Shown piece after piece: positions 1-64,000 of a stretch of DNA of 64,000 bases; the stretch's first letter is position 1, and every line of letters starts with the position of its first letter. Location of the stretch: assembly GCA_054601695.1 (NCBI GenBank), contig BAAHQB010000008.1:496001-560000 (forward strand). Reading direction: 5' to 3'. The position numbers and the translations under genes are program-made. Under the pieces are notes generated by a model. That model was not told the DNA's origin. It worked only from the letters and a program-made list of their open reading frames with translations, and did not search any database. The stretch comes from Amorphochlora amoebiformis (taxonomy: Eukaryota; Cercozoa; Chlorarachniophyceae).

Positions 1-364
1 TTCATATATATATATATATATATATCCTCTGTACACATATTTTCACATATTTCTATGTATATATATATATATATGTACATATTGTTAATATACATATATG
101 CATATCCATATATCAGATAATAAAGTATACAAATATAATTCGAGATATCATACTTTGTTATGTAACATGATGGATTCGAGATCATAATTTCCATAATAAC
201 ATAATGTAATATTGCATACTACAATACTGAAAAAAAAACAAATCTAGCATGTGTAAAGAAAGAGATTGTTGTGGAATATGTGGGATATAGTATGTAGATA
301 TTACCTAATATAATCTAGTATGTAGCGAAAGATACTATAGTGGAATGGAATATGTAGATATTAC

Positions 365-3275
<2,911 letters not shown>

Positions 3276-3404
3276 CAGATCCGTCGGAGTCCAGAAAATA
3301 ATTCATCGGGATCCAGCAGAAACATATTTTTATTAATTTGTCGGCTGAAAGAAACTGTCACATTTGACCACAAGTCGCGCGAATATACGCAAGCCGAGGA
3401 CAAT
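3276..3404. promoter_or_regulatory. 129-bp divergent intergenic region (XPF / 166-residue gene)
   Basis: This stretch separates the XPF ATG (minus, 3275) from the ATG of the plus-strand gene at 3405. It is unique sequence without (TA)n, unlike nearly all other non-coding DNA nearby, and includes a CpG-rich patch around 3372-3390. A shared promoter is inferred from the geometry; I see no clear TATA box or initiator motif. Confidence 0.5.
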
Positions 3405-3786
3405 ATGAGTCATTTGCAAAAGACATACCAGTTGCGAACCCCCCAACCTCCGATTTTTCCATCCTCTTACCTCTCCGTCCTTTTTTTTGCCAAAAGTCCA
3501 CTCGAAAACTATTTAGTGGGGAATTCTGAAATCGATCCCGCCAATTCTATCCTCAGGACCGGAGTGCTCATTGGCAACTGGAATGAGGACAGAGCTGGCG
3601 GAGATGTATTCCTCAGTACAAATTGTCCAAGTCGCACCATGGTAGGACTAGAAATCAGGGCTAGTTGTGTACTGGGAGTCGAAATGTTGGTATCTTTTCG
3701 CTGGACGAGGGGTGACAGTATGTGTGTTTTAGAGGTCGTATGAGACGGAGAAACGACTGTATCATAATCACGGATCGCACGTAAAC

Positions 3787-3841
<55 letters not shown>

Positions 3842-4076
3842 TATATATATTATTCAATATGATGTGATGTACATATGTTTGCAAACTTTGCATACATGCA
3901 TGCATCTGTGCTCTATGTTTCTACTATTGTGCATCTACAACTTCTACACTACTACTAAGAATGATAGCACAATATTAATATAAATTGTCTCAGATCATGG
4001 AGAAAACCCGGAAGGGCTACAGCGACTCTGTGCCTTTGGTTCGTTCACGCGGACATACAAGAATATTTATATAATA

Positions 4077-4110
<34 letters not shown>

Positions 4111-4126
4111 CATATATATATATATG

Positions 4127-4175
<49 letters not shown>

Positions 4176-4179
4176 ATTA

Positions 4180-4228
<49 letters not shown>

Positions 4229-4330
4229 ATATAATTTATATATAATACATGTATAATGTACACACAACAAACACACATATAATATATATGTATGTATATA
4301 TATGTATATATATGTATGTATATATATATA

Positions 4331-4362
<32 letters not shown>

Positions 4363-4656
4363 ACATATATATATATATATATATTTATATAATAAATATA
4401 TATATTTTTACATATACAATATAATATATATATATATATATATACATATAATATATACACATATACATATATATTATATGTATGCATGGACGTAATGTAG
4501 GTAATATATATGTACGTATATTCAGGGTGCATCATGCGTTGAAAAGGGAACTCTTTTCGACCACAAGGTATCGTTGCATAATGCATAAATGCCAATTTAA
4601 TCTATAAATGTACTATATTTTAAATAACATCTATTTATAATAATATACACATATAT

Positions 4657-4698
<42 letters not shown>

Positions 4699-4712
4699 CT
4701 GTATTATATATG

Positions 4713-4751
<39 letters not shown>

Positions 4752-5149
4752 CATACATACTCATCTACATATGTATATAATAGGGTGGAGACTTCACTCA
4801 TTTACAGCATAGAAACCGAACCAGCTTACTCTCCAAGAAGAGAGCCATCTGGGAGTCTGAGGCCAAATCATGCACCAGAGGTCTCGACTAGGGGTTGGTA
4901 TTCGCGTTAGGGTTATGATAAGGGTTATGTCAGGGTTGGATACAGAGATTAAGTTAGGTCTAGAGTTAGGGAAGACCGAGGTAGAAAGAGAGGGGGAGGG
5001 ACGGAAGGAGTAGGAGTTTAATAGAGATATTTTATTGGCGTACATGTGATTAGGAGGAGGGCTAAGTTCCACCGTTAAGAGTGGATTTGTTAAGCCCCCA
5101 TCCGAGGTGAAATTGAATACATATTTCTGTATATATATATATATATATT

Positions 5150-5187
<38 letters not shown>

Positions 5188-5320
5188 GTATGTATATACA
5201 TGGGTAACATGGCTATATTACAGATAGATACATACATATAAACATAATATATATAATTATATATATACATATATATATTTATATATATATATACATATAT
5301 ATATATATACGTATATACAT

Positions 5321-5359
<39 letters not shown>

Positions 5360-5642
5360 AAATATATATGCATATACACACACAAACATACATAAGATAT
5401 ACGTACAATACATTTGATATAAGTTTACTCTTAGTCATACGACATTAAGCGCTACCCTCGGAAAGATTCCGGTACGTTAAATCTAACATCTCTATAACAT
5501 TCTAAAAGTACAACCTATTTTATACTCCCTTCTACCATCTTCCCTTCATCTTACATCATCTTCAGGTGGAATATTCCCCGAGGAGTCTCACAGTCAGGAT
5601 CGATACAAAACCATCCATCGGATCGACTTTCACAAATATTAG
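3405..5642 (+). CDS. Five-exon gene, 166 aa, possible ciliary microtubule inner protein
   Basis: Exons are 3405-3641, 4784-4880, 5054-5106, 5435-5471 and 5566-5642 (TAG stop at 5640). Joined length is 501 nt, exactly 167 codons, and all phases agree (0, 1, 0, 1). The last acceptor, CATCTTCAG, has a good pyrimidine tract. The protein is basic and lacks a signal peptide or membrane segment. It contains [42 protein letters not shown] and a C-terminus ending RIDFHKY. The GNWxExR motif with scattered Tyr/Pro/Arg-rich segments recalls small axonemal proteins such as CFAP107 and CFAP68. That family link is a weak inference; the gene model itself is well supported. Introns 1, 3 and 4 differ: intron 1 is (TA)n-rich, while the stretch before the last exon is ordinary pyrimidine-rich sequence. 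Confidence 0.7.
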
Positions 5643-5897
5643 TTTGGCTTACGGATTACGTCAGGGCTTCCTGTAATGAAGGCCTCAGAAGTAGCTGAGC
5701 TCAAGTTTAATGATCCGAGTCGATCTAATCCAGCATATGCGGTATGTGTCTACCATCGCGTTAGAGACTTAGAGTTGATCATCAATAGCTTTTACGTTAT
5801 CATAATAGCGGTGTTTATACCCAAATTTAAAGACCAATTGCTCGAGAACTATATTGCTTTAGCTACCCTCACGCGTAAATCTGGTAAATAGTCCACG

Positions 5898-5934
<37 letters not shown>

Positions 5935-6035
5935 ATATTTATATATATATATATATATATATATGCATATATATTATATATGTATATAATTACATATATC
6001 ATAGTATGTGTATATATCTAGTATATGTATATATA

Positions 6036-6074
<39 letters not shown>

Positions 6075-6113
6075 TGATATGAAAATATTGAATCATTATT
6101 GATATATTTATAT

Positions 6114-6150
<37 letters not shown>

Positions 6151-6440
6151 GTATGTATGTATACATATCTAGTGTATCTAGTGTATGTATATATATATAT
6201 ATATACTCTAGTATATATCTAGTATATATAATTTTATATATACTATGAATATATATATATATATATGCGCTATATATGCTATATATATATACATATATAT
6301 ATCTAGTATATATATATATATATTTATATAGTATATCAGTATGTATATACTATGATAATATTACATATATGTATATAAATATATGAGATCTAGTATATTG
6401 AGTCTTGTGAGTTATTATTTGTCATTCATACATAATATTT

Positions 6441-6482
<42 letters not shown>

Positions 6483-6786
6483 TATAAATATATATATTAA
6501 ATAAATAATATTACATATATATATTGTATATATGCACATATATAATTATATATGTACATGTACACATGTACATGTATACAATGTATTGTATGTGCGCTGG
6601 TATGTAGAATGATTTATGGTATATATTACAACTTTGATATGCAACAAATTTGTAATTACTACACAGCAATGTATCATCAACTGTAATTAACCTCGATCTT
6701 AGTGCCATATCATTGAAAAATACTAATAATATTATATATAATGTACACTAATAATTATGTATAATCTAGATAGTATTACATCATGA

Positions 6787-6831
<45 letters not shown>

Positions 6832-7032
6832 GCTGTGAAGTACAGGATCGCGACGTCAGCATTCGAGCTCCACAGCTATCTCGACGTACTATTGTTCGTC
6901 GACTTAATTTACAAGACGTCTGGCCGTCAAGCGTATGGCCACGGCTCTCATAGTGTGTTTAGCTATCTCAGTGTCTCTTGCTGGCTGCGAGCTGCAGAAT
7001 GTATACATCCTGTTAGTCGACGTACGTGACCG
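5643..7032. other. Intergenic: mostly (TA)n with short unique islands
   Basis: From 5890 to 6835 the sequence is (TA)n interrupted by CTAGTATAT-type motifs (6160-6310). Unique islands lie at 5643-5890, 6590-6720 and 6835-7032. An ATG-initiated open segment at 5676-5741 ends in a GT donor, and a segment at 6846-6953 could follow it in frame, giving 57 residues resembling nothing I know. I do not call it a gene. Confidence 0.5.
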
Positions 7033-7191
7033 TCACCATCCGGCATTCGCAGGCGGCATGGGAACCTCGACTCCGAAAGCCTCCTCGATGGCCATGACGA
7101 TCTCGACAGTGTCGAGAGAGTCAGCGCCAAGGTCAGCGAAGGTGGAGGTCTCGGTGACCTTCTTCTCGATCGAGAGCTGCTCAGAGATATC
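7033..7191 (-). CDS. Acyl carrier protein-like exon (partial)
   Basis: Acyl carrier proteins carry the growing chain in type II fatty-acid synthesis on a 4'-phosphopantetheine arm attached to the Ser of the DSL motif. Reading minus from 7191, after a GCTGCTCAG acceptor, the frame gives [16 protein letters not shown] and then [18 protein letters not shown] and [10 protein letters not shown]. The attachment Ser is in GADSLD. The [11 protein letters not shown] form is typical of plastid and bacterial proteins rather than mitochondrial ones (usually DLGLDSLD). The frame then diverges (MPPANAGW) to a TGA at 7035-7033, so the family's last helix is missing. Either a donor just after the Glu of GVE (7066) leads to an exon I cannot find, or this is a broken copy. 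Codons mostly end in C or G, unlike neighbouring genes. The N-terminal exon is not identified; part may lie at 7206-7260. Confidence 0.6.
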   Translation of the reverse strand, partial: DISEQLSIEKKVTETSTFADLGADSLDTVEIVMAIEEAFGVEVPMPPANAGW

Positions 7192-8632
7192 CTGAGCAGC
7201 GTATCCGCCCAGAACAGTGAGTCACGTCCGAGTCCACGTCGAAAGCCAGCACACCAGGTCGCATATTCGAACTACAACTATGTAGCTCTCCAGATTGGCT
7301 TTCAAGTCGGTGGTCCCCAGCCTTGGGGAGACCAAAGTGAAAGATGATCATACAGCGGTTCCATCTGATTTCTAGTTTGAACTACACAAATAGTGGCGGA
7401 TATAAGAAGCTTTTCTCACAGGCAATCGATGATCAATTGACTCTAGTAAGCTCAAAAGCCCGCCAGTGTCACAACTTTCTCGAAATATGGACAGACTCCG
7501 TTCTCGAACCAGCCGGCTTCCATAATCCCGGGATTCCTGTGGGTCCGGGCAGACCCGGGGAGTTTCCGGGAATCCTATGAAGACTTAACCAGCGTTGGTA
7601 TAGCGAACATGTTTTTGTCGGGAGTGTATTTAAATAGGACGATCCCGCGGTGCAGGGAGGCAGGGAGGGAGGAAAGATGGGGGTGTTATGGGTCCAGATA
7701 TTTTTGTTCGCCGGGAGAGAAGAGGGGGGGAGCGGATGGATTTTATGCTACTCGTTTGCTGATACCTCCTTTCCTCGGATGGGATAAATGCCCCAAATTA
7801 GATATGTGAATATTCATACACACTAAGGTGTATGAATACTACGAAATATGCAATATACACACTCTTTTTAGGCACAAAGTACGCACATCTATGTATATAA
7901 ACATATACTCCTTTTTTTACATCCATAAAAATTCCTTGAAAAATATCTCATCGCAGCTCCATCTTACGCTAAATCCCACCACTCTCTCACCGACCCTCTC
8001 TCAATCCACTCAAATCCTCGCCTTCTCTCTATTCACACCTGTAACCTCACCCCCATCGTTCCAACCAGCCCTTACCCCAACCGAAACCCAAACCCAAACC
8101 CTGAAAGTCAATGGTCCTCGGACCTGAATAATCTGATCCTAACAGCCCCACTAAGTGGCAGAGGGAGACAATGGCCCTAGGGCTAGGACATGCTGAATAA
8201 TCTGATCGTAGCCCTAGTGTTAGAGTTTCCTAACCTAACCCTAAATCTGAAACCCAATCCTACCCTCTCCACTAGCCCTGACCCTAACCCTACGCCAACA
8301 GCTTATCACTACCTCTCTAAGAACATTCTTTAAAAATATCACTCTAAGAACGAATGCTCTCAGAGCAGCAGAAACAAAAACAAATGTGCACGGACACATC
8401 CCCACACAAAGTCGCATCACACATTTTTTTACCCGCATACCACACTCTCAGGCCCACAACACCCCACCACATCAACCTCAACACACCCAACATCACGATC
8501 TGCTGTTATCCCTAACAGCACTACAGCCCCACTCTGTGGAGGAGTCAGTGGTCCTAGAACTAATACATGCTGAATAATCTGATCCTAACCCTAACCCTAA
8601 CCTTAATCCTAACCCTAACCCTAACCCTAGCC
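7192..8632. other. Unique GC-richer DNA followed by a degenerate telomere-like array
   Basis: The first part, 7192-7830, is GC-rich for this window, with CCCGGG-containing and poly-G patches and no exon I can support. From about 7960 it grades into CCCTAA-like sequence, with copies of the array-associated element (8105-8205 and 8500-8590). It becomes regular CCCTAA at 8580-8630, directly before the glycosyltransferase ATG. Confidence 0.6.
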
Positions 8633-26296
<17,664 letters not shown>

Positions 26297-27449
26297 TCAG
26301 TCCATTTTGAGTCCTAGAGAGAATCCAACAAGAAATCCTCCAGCGTTAGGAATACCATGGGAGAGAACTGCACATGGAAATGTATTAGTCCACACGTAAA
26401 CACTTTAACTGCGGGTTACCCTCTTTGACTTTCTTCCAGACAATAAGAAGGTCCTTCTCGTCCACCTTGCCTGGGAAAAACACGAACAGGTACGTCAGAA
26501 ACGCGAAGGACGTTTGACTGTCAAATAGTGGAAGATTTCTGAACGTGCAGGGTCACAAGAGTCTTTGTCCTCAGAATCGTACCATCACCGTCGAGGTCAG
26601 CAGTCTCGATGAACTTTTTGCTAACCTTAGCCCAGGGCACCGTTATAAGTCCCTGGTACGCGAGAATCTGGCAAAATAAAATTTAAATATAAGTGTATCA
26701 TAAACCCTCAGGACTAGCCGATGAGTTATTTGACTGATACCTGAATCCCGATAAAAAACAAGCCTATACCGACAGCCGCAGCCTTTGCGACCTTCTTCAT
26801 TGCGTAGCCTACCAATAGCGAACACATCAATCTCACTCTCGGGCTCATGATTCCTTAACATGCAAACTACTTACCGCTGCAGAACCCAGTTACAGCCCCT
26901 AAGGTAATCTCCTTTCCAAATTGCTTTGCCATTTCCTGTTTGAAAGGAAAAAACTTACACAGTTGTAAGGATTGTGCACCTGCTGACCTTGTACGGATCC
27001 TCATCGTCTTTCTTCTCGTCGGAGCCTCCAGGAAGTCCTTTGCAGTGGGAGGGGTTACTGACGAATATTACGACGCCCACAGGCAGAGAGCCTGTGCGAA
27101 TCTGGGGTATTGCACCGATGAATTATATCCTACCCAAAAGTGGACATCCGGGCCAACAGGCCTGGAGTCGGAAGGGGATCTGGATTCAAAAAATTTCAAG
27201 TGCGAGTGCGGTGGGGTATTTGAGCAAATTGCGAGACTGCAATGCGAGTTCAGAGGCGATTTCCGAAAAATCGATCCCTTATTTAAGTTGATCAGTTGGT
27301 GTTCTGGGATGAAGCCAGGCGATCGTCCAAAAAGAGTGCTCTCGAGGAACCCAGACCCAAAAAAGAATCTCATTCACAGCGACAATAGGCTCGCGAGGGG
27401 GGCTTACCAGCTTCCGAACCAATCCAAACGACAAGACCCCGAGATCCAT
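26297..27449 (-). CDS. FUN14 domain-containing protein (8 exons, 157 aa)
   Basis: FUN14 proteins are small outer-mitochondrial-membrane proteins; animal FUNDC1 acts as a mitophagy receptor. Exons (minus): 27449-27408, 27179-27134, 27037-26988, 26935-26875, 26808-26741, 26667-26583, 26470-26420, 26367-26297 (TGA at 26299). The sum is 474 nt, in phase throughout. The last six exons are firm; the first two (start and leader) are chosen by phase and splice sites and are less sure. Family features in order: GAVTGFCSGYAMKKVAKAAA, a hydrophobic helix VGIGLFFIGIQ, LAYQGLITVPWAKV, an EF-hand-like DLDGDGKVDEKDLL, and the hallmark end SHGIPNAGGFLVGFSLGL. I see no LIR-type motif with confidence near the N-terminus. 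The introns between the six firm exons are only about 52-112 bp and of ordinary composition, a sharp contrast with the flanking genes. GTAAGT follows exon 4. Confidence 0.85.
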
Positions 27450-27619
27450 TTTTTTTGGTAGATGCAGGGGCAGGTGTAACAGAGATTTTGGAGTGACGTT
27501 ACGATATGTCACAGCTGTGTGTTACACGTGTCAGAAGTTTAAAATTTAGGCGATTTCCCCTCAAACCCTACACCGAATTATTCTCCGTCGGCGACCGAAG
27601 CCAGAACCCTCCTCCATCG
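27450..27619. promoter_or_regulatory. Divergent intergenic region FUN14 / LZTR1-like
   Basis: The FUN14 ATG (minus, 27449) and the chosen LZTR1-like ATG (plus, 27620) are 170 bp apart in unique, microsatellite-free DNA. This matches the XPF / 3405 gene pair. An in-frame upstream ATG at 27506 would lengthen the LZTR1-like protein by 38 residues (MSQLCVTRVRS...). I chose 27620 because the kelch homology starts soon after it. The shared promoter is inferred from position only. Confidence 0.45.

Positions 27620-64000
<36,381 letters not shown>

Noticed and set aside
5676-6953. Two-exon frame MKASEVAELK... joined to DRDVSIRAPQLSRR...
   Set aside because: In phase, but only 57 residues with no recognisable family, starting 33 bp after another gene's stop. 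Not enough support.
8105-8590. Array-associated element as a hammerhead ribozyme
   Set aside because: CTGATC recalls a hammerhead core, but the CTGATGA and GAAA boxes are absent, so I keep only the description of its potential hairpins.
26940-27461. Uninterrupted 173-residue plus-strand frame
   Set aside because: It overlaps the FUN14 exons on the other strand, which show family homology, and its own sequence resembles nothing. Likely a shadow frame in GC-richer DNA.

Overview
This is nuclear DNA from a eukaryote, most likely a protist and possibly an alga. The evidence is spliceosomal introns (GT-AG, one GC-AG), TTAGGG-type telomeric repeats, XPF, FUN14 and kelch-BTB proteins, and a fragment resembling plastid or bacterial-type acyl carrier protein. 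I cannot name the species. Most of the window is simple sequence, chiefly (TA)n, with (TC)n/(GA)n, telomere-like arrays and minisatellites. Almost every long open frame in it is an artefact of these repeats. The real coding sequence lies in islands of about 20-150 bp that I joined by hand, using splice sites and exon phase. In each complete model all exon phases agree and the joined length divides by three.

Layout: (1) 1-3275, minus strand: the 5' part of an XPF/ERCC4 repair endonuclease gene that runs off the left edge. (2) 3405-5642, plus: a complete five-exon gene for a 166-residue protein, possibly an axonemal microtubule protein; it shares a 129-bp divergent promoter with XPF. (3) 7033-7191, minus: an acyl-carrier-protein-like exon. 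(4) 8633-24678, plus: a 17-exon gene for a 395-residue membrane-anchored glycosyltransferase. (5) 26297-27449, minus: a compact gene for a 157-residue FUN14-domain protein. (6) 27620-61726, plus: a gene of up to 42 exons for a 977-residue LZTR1-like kelch-BTB-BTB protein. A stop at 53805 would instead end it as a 681-residue, one-BTB form. (7) 61727-64000: repeats, a telomere-like array and one exon-like island.

The unusual biology is in the introns. Many exons are surrounded by truncated copies of themselves: acceptor plus 5' part upstream, 3' part plus donor downstream, with one intact copy between. At least three loci have upstream and downstream breaks at the same place in the exon. Telomere-like arrays fill introns and in several cases supply the splice site. 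A roughly 80-bp element with three short potential hairpins recurs inside these arrays, always in the same orientation relative to the telomeric strand. A 62-bp satellite repeats a consensus 5' splice site about 16 times. The neighbouring FUN14 gene has ordinary short introns, so the expansion is not uniform.
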